Made by a program: the position numbers and the translations under genes. 64,000 bases of DNA from CAZSDW01 sp964605705 (GTDB lineage: Bacteria; Fidelibacterota; UBA2242): NCBI GenBank assembly GCA_964605705.1, contig CAZSDW010000003.1, positions 62,001-126,000 of the forward strand, given 5' to 3'. Under the pieces are notes generated by a model. It saw only the letters and a program-made list of their open reading frames with translations, searched no databases and was not told the DNA's origin. Shown in pieces: positions 34,993 to 45,228 of the stretch (position 1 is its first letter; each line of letters begins with the position of its first letter).

Positions 34993-36014
34993 TGGTTAAG
35001 TTTTCCTACCTGCAACTGATCTGGTTTTTCGGACTTGTCATCCTGGTATTCGGAATTCAGGTTTATTATCGGCGCTTTCAACGAAAAGCAATGGCAGAAT
35101 TTGCTGGTAGCGATTTACATGGCAAATTACTTGAAAACAGCCGACCTTCCCGGATTCGCCGTAAACAGCAGCTGATGTTGTGGGCGCTGATATTTATTGG
35201 AATTGCTCTGATTGGTCCAAAGGTTGGTAAAAAGCTGACTGAAGTCAAACGCAAGGGCGTCGATATCATCATTGCATTTGATACTTCAATCAGCATGAAT
35301 GCCGAAGATATTAAACCGAATCGCCTGATGCGTGCCAAATACGAGACGGGGAAATTTATCAGTATGCTGCGCGGTGACCGGATCGGATTGGTAGCATTTG
35401 CCGGGATCAGCTATCTGCAGTGCCCGCTGACTCTGGATTACAGTGCGGCAAAACTTTTCCTCGATGTCATTGATACCGGTGTCATCAGCACTCAGGGGAC
35501 AGCGATAGCCGATGCGATTGGGACAGCATTATCCGCTTTCAAATCAAAGGAAAAGAAGCATAAGGTGATTATTGTCATTTCGGATGGCGAGGATCATGAA
35601 GGTGATATTGAAACGGCTATTGCAAAAGCCAAGGAAGCCGGAGCGGTCATTTATTCGGTGGGGGTCGGTACCTTGACCGGGACCACAATTCCGGTGATAA
35701 ATGAGAAAACAAGTGAGTTTGAATTTAAACGGGACCGGGCAAACAGGGTTGTCACAACCGCGCTCGAAGAATCGACCCTGCGCGAGATTGCCTCGCTTTC
35801 AGGTGGAAAATACTATAATTTAAGCACCGATGCCGGTGTATTTGGGAAAATCTACAACGAAATTCTGCAGATGGAGCAGAAAGATATTCGCTCCCATGAG
35901 TATAGCGATTACCACGAACGCTATCAGATTTTTCTCGTCATCGGACTGGCATTTTTAATGCTTAGTTTATTAAGTTCTGAAAAGCAGAAAGGAAAATCCG
36001 AATCGGAAGAATAA
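34992..36014 (+). CDS. batB: BatB-like von Willebrand A domain membrane protein
   Basis: The 340-residue product is a BatA paralogue with helices at about 6-24 and 60-72, MIDAS residues in IIAFDTSISMNA, TQGTAIADAIGTAL and VISDGEDHEGD, and a closing helix near residue 315. It is placed right after batA, as in Bacteroidetes aerotolerance operons. The two proteins probably act as a complex in the inner membrane. Confidence 0.9.
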   Translation: MVKFSYLQLIWFFGLVILVFGIQVYYRRFQRKAMAEFAGSDLHGKLLENSRPSRIRRKQQLMLWALIFIGIALIGPKVGKKLTEVKRKGVDIIIAFDTSISMNAEDIKPNRLMRAKYETGKFISMLRGDRIGLVAFAGISYLQCPLTLDYSAAKLFLDVIDTGVISTQGTAIADAIGTALSAFKSKEKKHKVIIVISDGEDHEGDIETAIAKAKEAGAVIYSVGVGTLTGTTIPVINEKTSEFEFKRDRANRVVTTALEESTLREIASLSGGKYYNLSTDAGVFGKIYNEILQMEQKDIRSHEYSDYHERYQIFLVIGLAFLMLSLLSSEKQKGKSESEE

Positions 36015-36017
36015 GTG

Positions 36018-36707
36018 ATGAAAATTATTCGATTGACCCTGATCTTAGCGACGATACTCACGGCAATGCTGTTTGCCAAAGATGAAGCCCGGAAAATGTA
36101 TGACGCCGGACAGTACGAAGATGCTATCCGTAAATATGAACGAATTATTCTGGAACATCCCGATTGGGATGAGGCGCATTTTGGCAGGGGCGCGGCACTG
36201 TACAAGTCCGACCAGGTCGATGAAGCCATGCGGGAATTTGAAATGGCAATTCCTGCCAAGGATCCTGCTCAGAAATCCGCGGCTTTTTATAATATGGGCA
36301 ACGCCTTTTTAAAATCAAACCGTCTGGAAGAGAGCCTCAAATTTTATAAACGGGCACTGGAACTGAATCCAAAGGATTATGATGCGAAACATAATTTTGA
36401 ACTTGCCCGTCAGATGATGCAGCAACAGCAGCAAAATCAACAGAATCAACCGAACCGGGATCAGAAAAATCAGGATAAACAGCAGCAACAGAACCAGCAA
36501 CAGCAGCAGAATCAACAACAAAAACAGGATCAGCAAAAGCAGGAACAACAAGCCCAACAGAAACCACAACTGCAGAAACAGGAACAGGAAAAAAGTCAGG
36601 AAGAAGCAGCCCAGGTTCTGGATGCCTTAAAAGACAATGAGAAGAAGATGATGCAGGAACGCATGAAAACCAAATATTCAGGCATAAAAAAAGAAAAAGA
36701 TTGGTAA
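36018..36707 (+). CDS. batC: BatC-like TPR protein with glutamine-rich tail
   Basis: The 229-residue protein has a signal peptide (residues 1-21), about three TPR units (EARKMYDAGQYEDAIRKYER ... ALYKSDQVDEAMREFE ... AAFYNMGNAFLKSNRLEESL), then a low-complexity tail with dozens of glutamines (about 130-195), and a lysine-rich C-terminus. Poly-Q tails occur in BatC of other FCB bacteria. The ATG at 36018 is preferred over the GTG one codon earlier. TPRs suggest a scaffold for the vWA proteins. Confidence 0.85.
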   Translation: MKIIRLTLILATILTAMLFAKDEARKMYDAGQYEDAIRKYERIILEHPDWDEAHFGRGAALYKSDQVDEAMREFEMAIPAKDPAQKSAAFYNMGNAFLKSNRLEESLKFYKRALELNPKDYDAKHNFELARQMMQQQQQNQQNQPNRDQKNQDKQQQQNQQQQQNQQQKQDQQKQEQQAQQKPQLQKQEQEKSQEEAAQVLDALKDNEKKMMQERMKTKYSGIKKEKDW

Positions 36708-36718
36708 ATTTAGCATCG

Positions 36719-38557
36719 ATGAAACTGCGCTTGTCTAAAATATTCCTTGCAGTTCTGTGTATTGGTCAATTGCTGTTGGCTAATGATATTTCCGTTACCG
36801 CGAATGTTGACCGAAATACTATCTTTCTGGATGAGGTCATCACCTATACAATCGTAATCGAAGGAACCCGTGATTTTCCTGATGTACCGACACCGCAGAG
36901 TGACGGTTTTGTCGTTATTTCAGGTCCGTCCCAATCGAGCAATATTCAAATTATTAATGGTGCCATGACAGCCTCAAAAACCATCCAGTGGCGGCTCGCA
37001 CCGGTCCGGACCGGTCAGCAGACCCTTGCACCCATATCCGTCATCATCCGAAGAAAAACTTATAAAACCAATACTATCACAGTGACCGTTAAAGATCGCC
37101 AGGCGACGAGTACACAATCACCGTCACAGCCGGCTCCGATACAGACACCCAATCAGCGCCCCGGCAGTGTCAACGCCTCTGATCTGTTCTTGAAAGCCGA
37201 GGTTTCGAAAACGTCGGTATATAAGGGTGAGGAATTGATAGTGTCCTTCGATCTCTATTTTAACAATGTGCGTAATTATGCGCCTCAGAAGCTGCCGGAT
37301 GCCAAAGGATTCTGGACGGAGCAATTTCCGGAGACGCGGGATCCCCAGGTGACCACAGTGCTTATCGATGGCGTATCCTATAAAAAAGCGACACTGCGGC
37401 GACTGGCACTCTTTCCAACGACCACCGGTGAACTGGTGATTGATCCGATGATCATCAACTGTGAGGTTATGGTACAGAGTAATCGACGTCGATCAATTTT
37501 TGATGATTTTTTTGATGATTCTTTTTTCAATGACCCGTTTTTCAGCAGCACTAAGACTGTCGAGATCCAGTCCAAGCCGGTTAAAATTACGGTAAAAGAG
37601 CTCCCGGCAATTGGTAAACCTGACAATTTTAACGGCGCTGTCGGCAATTATGTTGTAGAGAGCAGCATAGACACACTCATGACCCAGCAGAATCAAGCCC
37701 TGACTCTGCGCTATAAAATTTCAGGTTCGGGCAATATTAATTCGGTTCGCTTACCGTCATTGGAATTACCATCGAATGTTGAAATATTTGAACCCACCAT
37801 CGAGCGAAGTGTCAATAATAAGGGAAAATCGATTCGGGGAAATGTGAGCTATGAATATGTGTTAATTCCCCGCAGCACCGGACGCTTGAAGATTCCACCG
37901 ATGAATTTTAGCTATTTTAATCCCGGTAGCCAGCGTTATCAGACATCGGTAGCGTCCGGATATACCGTCAATGTCAAAGCCCCTGATCAGTCGAAAATCG
38001 CTCACAATGCCGGCTTCAGAAAAGAGGAAGTATCCCTGCTTGGCAGTGATATCCGGTTTATCATTCGGGATAATCCCCGTTGGCAGTCCATCGGATCGTC
38101 GGTTTTTAACCGGTTCTGGTTCTGGTTCATTAATAGTTTATCGATTGGAATTATCGCAGTCAGTCTCGCATTTCGCTGGTGGATGGATAAACTGAAAACC
38201 AACAGCCAGTTCGCCCGTCGGCAAGGAGCATTTTCCAAAGCAACTTCAATCCTCAAGAAAGTTGCGGCAGACCTTGATCAAACAGATTATGATACAATCT
38301 GTACACAGCTGGATCACTGTCTGAGCGGATTTATTTCGGATAAACTGGGATTGGCGGTTTCCGGTCTCGGACCGAAAGAGATCCAGAGCGCCCTGCTGAA
38401 GCGCAAACTGGATTCGGAGATTATTAAAGAGGTGACATCTGTACTTTCAGAACTGGAAGAGTACCGGTTCCTGCCGGGGGAATTATCGGATGATGAATAT
38501 CTTCGATTATCCGATTCTGTCAGTGATTTAGTAGGTAAATTAAACAAACTATTGTGA
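36719..38557 (+). CDS. batD: BatD family protein
   Basis: The 612-residue product begins with a signal peptide (about 6-22, ending LLLAND), followed by three beta-sandwich regions typical of BatD (ISVTANVDRNTIFLDEVITY; the VFLKAEVSKTSVYKGEELIV-like unit at about 155-180 reads LFLKAEVSKTSVYKGEELI), a membrane helix near 465-490 and a helical cytoplasmic C-terminus. The ATG at 36719 gives a good signal peptide; a TTG at 36701 overlaps batC. It is part of the bat run. Confidence 0.88.
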   Translation: MKLRLSKIFLAVLCIGQLLLANDISVTANVDRNTIFLDEVITYTIVIEGTRDFPDVPTPQSDGFVVISGPSQSSNIQIINGAMTASKTIQWRLAPVRTGQQTLAPISVIIRRKTYKTNTITVTVKDRQATSTQSPSQPAPIQTPNQRPGSVNASDLFLKAEVSKTSVYKGEELIVSFDLYFNNVRNYAPQKLPDAKGFWTEQFPETRDPQVTTVLIDGVSYKKATLRRLALFPTTTGELVIDPMIINCEVMVQSNRRRSIFDDFFDDSFFNDPFFSSTKTVEIQSKPVKITVKELPAIGKPDNFNGAVGNYVVESSIDTLMTQQNQALTLRYKISGSGNINSVRLPSLELPSNVEIFEPTIERSVNNKGKSIRGNVSYEYVLIPRSTGRLKIPPMNFSYFNPGSQRYQTSVASGYTVNVKAPDQSKIAHNAGFRKEEVSLLGSDIRFIIRDNPRWQSIGSSVFNRFWFWFINSLSIGIIAVSLAFRWWMDKLKTNSQFARRQGAFSKATSILKKVAADLDQTDYDTICTQLDHCLSGFISDKLGLAVSGLGPKEIQSALLKRKLDSEIIKEVTSVLSELEEYRFLPGELSDDEYLRLSDSVSDLVGKLNKLL

Positions 38558-38558
38558 T

Positions 38559-39323
38559 ATGTTAAAAAAAGCACCACTCATTCTCCTGATTATTACCCTC
38601 TATGCCTGTATATTAACAGCGCAAAGTTCGATTGATTTTCATTATCAAAAAGGCAATGAATTTTATCTTGATGAGAATTATCCCGATGCAATCCAGGAGT
38701 ATGAGGCAGTCATCAATAATGGTTATGAGAGTAGCGAACTTTATTACAATCTGGGTAATGCCTATTATAAATCCGGTCGTCTGGGAAAAGCGATCCTGAA
38801 TTATGAACGAGCTTTGAAAAAGAAACCCAAGGATGAAAATATTCTGTTTAATCTCAAGCTGGCAAACCTGCGGGTGAAAGATCGGGTGGATGTTCCCCCC
38901 GAGTTCTTTCTTTTTCGCTGGAACCGCACCATTATTCAATCCCTTTCACTCCCGACCTGGGCTTGGCTGCTGGCGATGTTCTTCTTTTTTGGCAGCACAC
39001 TATTTGGAGTGAGGTTGTTTTTTAATCTGAGACGTTTTCAGCAATTATGTAAAACGGCAATGCTGGGTTTTTTTATCGCGGCTGGCGTGATGCTATTTCC
39101 CCTGATCCAACGGACGCAGGTGGAACGGTCACACGAGTACGGCATCATCATCCAGAGCAGCACCAAGAGCCTGGCAGCGCCTCAGGAGGGCAGTACGGAA
39201 CTGTTTATTGTTCATGAGGGCACTAAAGTCCAAGTGCTTGATAATGACGGCGACTGGAAAAAAGTTGAACTTATCGATGGAAAGCAGGGCTGGATTCCAA
39301 TCGCGGACCTGGAATTAATTTAA
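38559..39323 (+). CDS. batE: BatE-like TPR and SH3 domain protein
   Basis: The 254-residue protein has a signal peptide (residues 1-21), two TPRs (FHYQKGNEFYLDENYPDAIQ and ELYYNLGNAYYKSGRLGKAI), two membrane helices (about 132-150 and 168-184), and a C-terminal bacterial SH3 domain (LFIVHEGTKVQVLDNDGDWK then GWIPIADLE). The TPR-TM-SH3 order is that of BatE. It closes the bat operon, 1 base after batD. Confidence 0.87.
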   Translation: MLKKAPLILLIITLYACILTAQSSIDFHYQKGNEFYLDENYPDAIQEYEAVINNGYESSELYYNLGNAYYKSGRLGKAILNYERALKKKPKDENILFNLKLANLRVKDRVDVPPEFFLFRWNRTIIQSLSLPTWAWLLAMFFFFGSTLFGVRLFFNLRRFQQLCKTAMLGFFIAAGVMLFPLIQRTQVERSHEYGIIIQSSTKSLAAPQEGSTELFIVHEGTKVQVLDNDGDWKKVELIDGKQGWIPIADLELI

Positions 39324-39388
39324 GCTGGAAATTCAGGACTTCTCTTTTTATAAATAAAGATAATTTTGTATATTTCAGGCAGCTGAAT

Positions 39389-39874
39389 ATGATAATGAAT
39401 AAACGATTACTCGCTCTCTTTTTAATATGTATTTTTGTGCCGGTTTTTGCTCAGGACGTTGGGGTAGAACAGGACGAAAGTTTTGATCCGTTGGATCTGT
39501 ACGAACCATCTTTGCCGATTCTGGACGGATCACTGATTTATGAGATAATAACCGATATCCAGCCAGCGACAGCCGCCGGGCGTGCCGACCGTGATACCGC
39601 CCGGGTCGTAGAAAAAATGGGGTGGAAAGTCCAGCTCTTTTCCACCATGGATTTTTACCTTGCGGACACGGTCTATTACAAAGCAGTTGAAGATTTTATT
39701 GATCAGGATGTGGTGAAAGATTTTAATTCGCCCTATTATAAAATCAGGGTCGGTAACTGTACAACGAGAGAGCAGGCAGAGGAGCTGCTGAATCGGGCAA
39801 TTGATCTGAGATATCGGGATGCCTGGATCATTCGCACCACCGTAAAAACAGAAGAAAAAATGATTTTTTATTAA
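39389..39874 (+). CDS. SPOR domain protein, exported
   Basis: The 161-residue product has a signal peptide (about 1-22, ending VFAQD) and a C-terminal SPOR domain (about 78-155): WKVQLFSTMDFYLADTVY ... YYKIRVGNCTTREQAEELL. SPOR domains bind denuded glycan strands at the division septum. The gene lies after the bat operon, 65 bases downstream, in its own AT-rich leader. Start is the first of two nearby ATGs (39389, 39395). Confidence 0.8.
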   Translation: MIMNKRLLALFLICIFVPVFAQDVGVEQDESFDPLDLYEPSLPILDGSLIYEIITDIQPATAAGRADRDTARVVEKMGWKVQLFSTMDFYLADTVYYKAVEDFIDQDVVKDFNSPYYKIRVGNCTTREQAEELLNRAIDLRYRDAWIIRTTVKTEEKMIFY

Positions 39875-39912
39875 TACAGACTGAAAGTTGTTCGGAGATA
39901 ACGAGGTAGAAT

Positions 39913-40671
39913 ATGTCAGGCCATTCTAAATGGAGTACAATAAAAAGAAAAAAAGGAGCGCAAGACGCGAAACGTGGAAAAGTATTTACGAAACTCATCA
40001 AAGAAATCCAGGTAGCCGCCAAAATGGGCGGTGGCGATGAAAATGCCAATCCAAGGTTAAGATCGGCAATTCAGGCGGCAAAAATGGCTAACATGCCATT
40101 GAGTAATGTTGAAAAAGCGGTAAAAAAGGGCACCGGCGAACTGGAAGGTGTCAATTATGAAGAGGTCACCTATGAGGGCTATGGTCCCGGCGGCGTCGCA
40201 ATTTTCATGGAAGCCATGACCGATAATAAGAACCGGACTGTATCGGAAATCCGTCATATTCTCACAAAAGTCGGTGGCAATTTGGCAACCAGCGGCAGTG
40301 TTGCCTGGATGTTCGAGAAAAAGGGAATCATTACGATCGATAAAAATGCCGCCAGCGAAGACGATTTGCTGCTGATCGCTACCGATGCCGGTGCAAATGA
40401 TATCATTGATGAGGATGATATTTATGAAGTGGATATGGATCCGGCGGTATTCGACAGTGTCAAGACCGCATTGGAAAGCAACGGTATTGTACTCCTGGAC
40501 GCCTCGGTTCAGGCGGTTCCTAAAAATGTGGTGAAAGTCGAAGAGAATCTGGCGCTCAAAGTATTGGGATTGATGGAAACTCTGGAAGACCACGATGACA
40601 TCCAGAATGTTTATGCCAATTTTGATATCGATGACGAGATTATTAATAAATTACAGGAAGATGCTGAATGA
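39913..40671 (+). CDS. yebC: YebC/PmpR family protein
   Basis: The 252-residue protein begins MSGHSKWSTIKRKKGAQDAK, the hallmark of the family, with GPGGVAIFMEAMTDNKNRT and SGSVAWMFEKKG later. The family includes transcriptional regulators and a factor that helps ribosomes through proline stretches. It often precedes ruvC, as here, and overlaps it by 4 bases. Confidence 0.95.
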   Translation: MSGHSKWSTIKRKKGAQDAKRGKVFTKLIKEIQVAAKMGGGDENANPRLRSAIQAAKMANMPLSNVEKAVKKGTGELEGVNYEEVTYEGYGPGGVAIFMEAMTDNKNRTVSEIRHILTKVGGNLATSGSVAWMFEKKGIITIDKNAASEDDLLLIATDAGANDIIDEDDIYEVDMDPAVFDSVKTALESNGIVLLDASVQAVPKNVVKVEENLALKVLGLMETLEDHDDIQNVYANFDIDDEIINKLQEDAE

Positions 40672-41156
40672 ATTCCGAAATCCGGGTAATTGGACTGGAT
40701 CATGGAATTCATCATACCGGATACGGTTTGTTGACTCAGAAAAATCATCAAATCAGTTGCCTTGGTTGGGGAACCATCGATACATCTCCCGCAATGGTAT
40801 TTGCTCAGCGATTACGGAAAATTTATACGGAGTTAATTGAAATTATCACGCAGTGGCAGCCATCGGTGATGGCGATCGAATCGGCAATTTATGCACAGAA
40901 TGTGAAGACCGCTCTTTTAATGGGACATGCCCGCGGTGCGGCATTACTGGCAGCCGCGAATTCTGACCTTGAGATATTTGAATACCCGCCCAAGAAGATT
41001 AAATCTGCGGTGGTCGGGAACGGAACTGCTACAAAGGAGCAGGTCCGGTTTATGATTACCAGGATTTTAAATCTTCCTGAAAAGGACATCCCGTTTGACG
41101 CTTCAGATGCCCTGGCGGCTGGCTTGTGTCATTTAAATCAACTTCGTTTGAGGTGA
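40668..41156 (+). CDS. ruvC: Holliday junction endonuclease RuvC
   Basis: The 162-residue protein has the four acidic catalytic residues of RuvC: D in IGLDHGIHHTGYG, E in MAIESAIYAQN, and the D pair in PFDASDALAAGLCH. It resolves Holliday junctions. It overlaps yebC and is followed 2 bases later by ruvA. Confidence 0.95.
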   Translation: MNSEIRVIGLDHGIHHTGYGLLTQKNHQISCLGWGTIDTSPAMVFAQRLRKIYTELIEIITQWQPSVMAIESAIYAQNVKTALLMGHARGAALLAAANSDLEIFEYPPKKIKSAVVGNGTATKEQVRFMITRILNLPEKDIPFDASDALAAGLCHLNQLRLR

Positions 41157-41158
41157 AA

Positions 41159-41752
41159 TTGATAGCTTATCTGGATGGTATCGTAAAATACAAAGATCCG
41201 ACCGTCGTCCTGCTGGATTTGAACGGAGTCGGCTATAAAGTTCTCATACCGCTTTCGACCTATGAACGTCTGCCACGCATCAATGAACGGATTAAATTAT
41301 TAACCCATTTTCATGTCAGGGAAGATACCCAGACGCTCTACGGATTTTACACGGAAGAGGAAAAGGACCTGTTCCTGATGTTAATCAATATCTCGGGAAT
41401 CGGACCCAAAATGGCGATTACGATTTTAAGCGGTGCCAGCCCGACTCAATTTAAAAACCGGATAGTTGCCGGTGATGTAAAAGCCCTGACCCTGATTCCC
41501 GGCATTGGGTTGAAAACTGCCAAGCGGATCATTGTAGAGTTGCGGGAAAAAATTGTCGGAGTGGACGATCAGCTGCCTGAGGATATGGAGGCAATTTTTG
41601 GAAGCGGCGGCAGTGACGAGGCATTGAAAGCTCTGCTTTCATTGGGGTACAAACGCACAGAAGCTTTAAATGCTTTGAAAAAAGCATCCCGGAATTTGAG
41701 TGCGGATGCAACCGTTGAAGAGATATTGAAAACCGCTCTGAATAATATGTAA
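41159..41752 (+). CDS. ruvA: Holliday junction branch migration protein RuvA
   Basis: The 197-residue protein starts with the OB-fold IAYLDGIVKYKDPT, followed by the helix-hairpin-helix pairs (LINISGIGPKMAITIL and LTLIPGIGLKTAKRII) and a UBA-like domain III (SDEALKALLSLGYKRTEALN). The start is a TTG at 41159 with GAGGTG 5 bases upstream; the frame extends back into ruvC but that start is less likely. ruvB, its motor partner, is not adjacent. Confidence 0.94.
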   Translation: MIAYLDGIVKYKDPTVVLLDLNGVGYKVLIPLSTYERLPRINERIKLLTHFHVREDTQTLYGFYTEEEKDLFLMLINISGIGPKMAITILSGASPTQFKNRIVAGDVKALTLIPGIGLKTAKRIIVELREKIVGVDDQLPEDMEAIFGSGGSDEALKALLSLGYKRTEALNALKKASRNLSADATVEEILKTALNNM

Positions 41753-41766
41753 GCAAGGAAATCTGT

Positions 41767-42864
41767 ATGGATAGTATTGTGAAAAAAACACCTTTTTATG
41801 AAAAACATGTCAAACATGGCGCGAAGATCGTTCCGTTTGCAGGCTTCATGATGCCGATTCAGTACAAAGGAATTATGGAAGAGCACCGGACGGTTCGCAA
41901 TGGAATTGGTGTATTTGATGTCACCCATATGGGTGAATTTATTGTGCGGGGTCAAAATGCTGAGACATTTTTAAATAAAATCACCGTGAATAATGTTTCC
42001 AAGCTTGAGATCGGTCAGGTGCAGTATTCCGCCATGTGTTATCCGGATGGCGGCATTGTGGACGATCTGCTGGTTTACCGGTTTGTCGATCATTACATGA
42101 TGGTCGTAAATGCCTCAAATATTGATAAAGATTTCAAATGGGCGCAGGAAAACCTGATCGTTGGGGTGGACCTGCAGAATATATCCGAAAAAACCGCGCT
42201 GCTTGCCATTCAGGGACCTGCCAGTTTTGAAGTTCTGCAGAAATTGACGGATGTCGCCCTGCATAACATTCCGTATTATCATTTTGTAGAAGGAAATCTG
42301 GCAGGTGAGCAGATGATTATTTCGCGGACTGGATATACCGGGGAGAAAGGATTTGAACTTTATCACGATCCGGCATTCAGCAGTGGTCTATGGGACCTGA
42401 TTTTTGATGCCGGCAAGGAATATGATATTCAGCCGATTGGTCTGGGTGCCCGCGATACCTTGCGGCTGGAAATGAAATACTGCCTCTACGGAAACGATAT
42501 CGACCAGACGACCAATCCGCTGGAAGCAGGCTTGGGCTGGATCACCATGCTGGATAAAGGCGACTTTAACGGCAGCGCCGCATTAAAGAAAATCAAAGCG
42601 GCTGGTCTTTCCCGAAAACTGGTTGCTTTTGAAATGAGTGATAAAGGGATTCCCCGCCACGGTTATCCGATCATTGCCGGCGATACGGTCGTCGGTGAAG
42701 TGACCAGCGGGACACAATCGCCATCTCTGAATATTGGCATCGGGATGGGCTATATTAAAAATGAATTCAGTAAGATCGGTACGGAAATTTTCATTGATAT
42801 AAGGGGACGAAAACTGAAGGCAAATGTGGTCCGACCGCCTTTTGTGGAGTCGCGAACATTATGA
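41767..42864 (+). CDS. gcvT: Aminomethyltransferase (glycine cleavage T protein)
   Basis: The 365-residue protein moves the aminomethyl group from the H protein to tetrahydrofolate. Visible: KHGAKIVPFAGFMMPIQY, GVFDVTHMGEF, SRTGYTGEKGFELYH and ARDTLRLEMKYCLYGND. Other glycine cleavage genes are not nearby. It overlaps ftsK by 4 bases, an unusual pairing that is perhaps only a matter of shared transcription. Confidence 0.95.
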   Translation: MDSIVKKTPFYEKHVKHGAKIVPFAGFMMPIQYKGIMEEHRTVRNGIGVFDVTHMGEFIVRGQNAETFLNKITVNNVSKLEIGQVQYSAMCYPDGGIVDDLLVYRFVDHYMMVVNASNIDKDFKWAQENLIVGVDLQNISEKTALLAIQGPASFEVLQKLTDVALHNIPYYHFVEGNLAGEQMIISRTGYTGEKGFELYHDPAFSSGLWDLIFDAGKEYDIQPIGLGARDTLRLEMKYCLYGNDIDQTTNPLEAGLGWITMLDKGDFNGSAALKKIKAAGLSRKLVAFEMSDKGIPRHGYPIIAGDTVVGEVTSGTQSPSLNIGIGMGYIKNEFSKIGTEIFIDIRGRKLKANVVRPPFVESRTL

Positions 42865-45155
42865 ATTTAAAACGCCAGGAAATAACCGGATTATTGCTCA
42901 TCGGTCTGGGAGTATTAATGCTCCTGAGCCTGATCTCTTTTAATTCACTGGAAGAACCGACGATTTCAAAAAATGTTGTGATCAGTAACTGGATGGGGAT
43001 TTTAGGAGTTTTTATCTCCCATTATCTGATTAAATATACCATTGGCGCGGCGGCGTTTGTGATCCCGGTGCTATTGGTATTATGGGGATGGTGGATATTT
43101 GCCCGCCGGAATTTCAGGGTGCTGGTTCGCTTCAGCATATACGTCGTTATATTAGCTTTTCTAGTTGCAATCGCACTGGCGCTGCCTGCTGTCAAAGAGA
43201 AAATTATTGGACCAATGGGATTTCGTTACAGCGGTTATCTCGGAGGGATTGTCGCAAAAACCTTTGTGGATTTTCTGGGATTTTACGGAACCGTTGTGCT
43301 GCTGGGATTTCTGGCTTTGATTGCAATCCGGGGATATTTTTCATGGAGTTTTTATGGACCTTTTGACAAACTTCTCCATTTCAAGCTGAAGAGAGCGAAA
43401 AAAGACAAAACCGGAAAGCCGGAGATCAAACCGGAAAAACCGTTAAAGCTGAAAAAGTCGAAACCGGAAAAGATAAGAGAATCGGTAGTTGCCCAGGAAC
43501 CGCCCAAGAGCGAAATCACTATATCCCAGGAAGATATGATTCGTCCTATGGAACCGCCAAAACCCATGGGTGCCAGAAAAGTGAAAGCCACCGTTTCGGT
43601 GGATGATCCCGCTTTTACAGTAGATAAAGCCATCAGCGAAGATGATATTGAACATGTTGATACATTACAGGAAAATGTTCCAAGACGGGAGTATGAATTG
43701 CCGTCCCTGGATTACCTTGATTTGCCGGAGGTCTCTTCGCAACAAGTCAGCAAAGAAGAGATGATAGAAAATGCGCAGTTGCTGGAAAATGCTTTGGAGA
43801 CGTTTGGTGTCAAGGGACATGTGGTACATGTTTCTCCGGGTCCGGTGATTACCCGTTATGAAATCGAACCGGCATCCGGAGTTCGGGTGAGTCGTATTGC
43901 CGGGCTGGCTGACGATCTGGCGCGAATTTTACAGGCAAAGCGAATTCGGATCGTTGCACCTATTCCCGGTAAATCGGTTGTTGGTGTCGAAATTCCCAAC
44001 CGCCATCCGTTAATCGTCTATTTAAAAAGCATCGTCGGCTCGAGACTCTTTGCCGATTCGGATTCGAAATTAACCATTGCATTGGGAAAAACTACCTCCG
44101 GGGATGTCAGTGTGCTGGATTTAGCCAAGATGCCTCATTTGCTGATCGCGGGTGCCACAGGTTCCGGTAAGAGTGTTTGTATTAATACAATTATTGCCAG
44201 CATTCTGTACCGTGCAAAACCCAATGAGGTAAAATTTGTATTGATCGATCCGAAAAAGTTGGAGCTTTCCGCCTACCGGGCGCTGGAAAAGTACCATCTG
44301 ATTACTTCCGAAGATTTGGATGAGTATGTCATTACCCGGGCAGATAATGCAATTGTAGCGTTGCGGTCGGCAGAAGCCGAAATGGAGCGGCGTTATGATT
44401 TGCTTGCCGCAGCGACAGTCCGGAATATTGCTGAGTATAACAATAAAGTGACCAAAGGGCTCCTTGAACAGGACTATTTACCGTATATCGTTGTGGTTAT
44501 TGATGAATTGGCAGACCTTATGATGACATCGGCAAAAGAGGTTGAGGAGCCGATTACCCGGTTAGCCCAAATGTCACGGGCGGTCGGCATTCACCTGATA
44601 ATTGCAACCCAGCGTCCGTCGGTGGATGTCATCACCGGTGTGATCAAGGCAAATTTTCCGGCGCGAATCGCTTTTCAGGTTGCCTCGAAAGTTGACTCCC
44701 GTACGATTTTAGATATTAATGGTGCGGAAAAATTACTCGGACGTGGTGATATGCTGATCACTACGCCGCAAAATCCCGAGGCAATCCGGCTGCACGGTGC
44801 CTTTATTTCCCTGGAAGAGTTGGAAAAGATATTAGCGCATATTCAGAGACAACCCAAACCGGGTGAAATGGAATTACCTTCTGTTCAGGAAGCTAGTTCG
44901 GATGATTTTGCCGGAATACTGAATGGTGAGCGGGACGCTCTCTTTTATGAAGCCCTGCGCCTGGTCGTTACCCATCAGCAAGGCTCAATTTCGTTGTTAC
45001 AGCGCCGATTGAGAATTGGCTATTCACGAGCTGCGCGACTAATTGATGAACTGGAGGCAGCTGGTATTGTTGGCTCATTCACAGGCAGTAAAGCCAGGGA
45101 TGTTTTAGTTGATGAAAGCTATCTTGAAGATATGGACACTGAACAGTTTGATTGA
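42861..45155 (+). CDS. ftsK: DNA translocase FtsK/SpoIIIE
   Basis: The 764-residue protein has four N-terminal membrane helices (residues 10-165), a charged proline- and lysine-rich linker (about 170-290), the alpha-beta motor with Walker A GATGSGKSVC near residue 430, VVIDELADLMM (Walker B) and RPSVDVITG, and a C-terminal winged-helix gamma domain (about 690-755) that reads polar KOPS-like sites. It pumps chromosome termini apart at division. Its linker is short compared with E. coli FtsK and similar to SpoIIIE. Confidence 0.96.
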   Translation: MNLKRQEITGLLLIGLGVLMLLSLISFNSLEEPTISKNVVISNWMGILGVFISHYLIKYTIGAAAFVIPVLLVLWGWWIFARRNFRVLVRFSIYVVILAFLVAIALALPAVKEKIIGPMGFRYSGYLGGIVAKTFVDFLGFYGTVVLLGFLALIAIRGYFSWSFYGPFDKLLHFKLKRAKKDKTGKPEIKPEKPLKLKKSKPEKIRESVVAQEPPKSEITISQEDMIRPMEPPKPMGARKVKATVSVDDPAFTVDKAISEDDIEHVDTLQENVPRREYELPSLDYLDLPEVSSQQVSKEEMIENAQLLENALETFGVKGHVVHVSPGPVITRYEIEPASGVRVSRIAGLADDLARILQAKRIRIVAPIPGKSVVGVEIPNRHPLIVYLKSIVGSRLFADSDSKLTIALGKTTSGDVSVLDLAKMPHLLIAGATGSGKSVCINTIIASILYRAKPNEVKFVLIDPKKLELSAYRALEKYHLITSEDLDEYVITRADNAIVALRSAEAEMERRYDLLAAATVRNIAEYNNKVTKGLLEQDYLPYIVVVIDELADLMMTSAKEVEEPITRLAQMSRAVGIHLIIATQRPSVDVITGVIKANFPARIAFQVASKVDSRTILDINGAEKLLGRGDMLITTPQNPEAIRLHGAFISLEELEKILAHIQRQPKPGEMELPSVQEASSDDFAGILNGERDALFYEALRLVVTHQQGSISLLQRRLRIGYSRAARLIDELEAAGIVGSFTGSKARDVLVDESYLEDMDTEQFD

Positions 45156-45228
45156 GTGTGATTTGCTGACTCTGTGAGAAGTGTCACAAGGACCAACGGT
45201 CAAAAGTATTATACTTACCAGTTAATTT

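Noticed and set aside
36418..36600. CAG/CAA-rich stretch resembling a tandem repeat or CRISPR-like array
   Set aside because: It is the coding sequence of the glutamine-rich tail of the BatC-like protein. Units are irregular and no spacer pattern exists.
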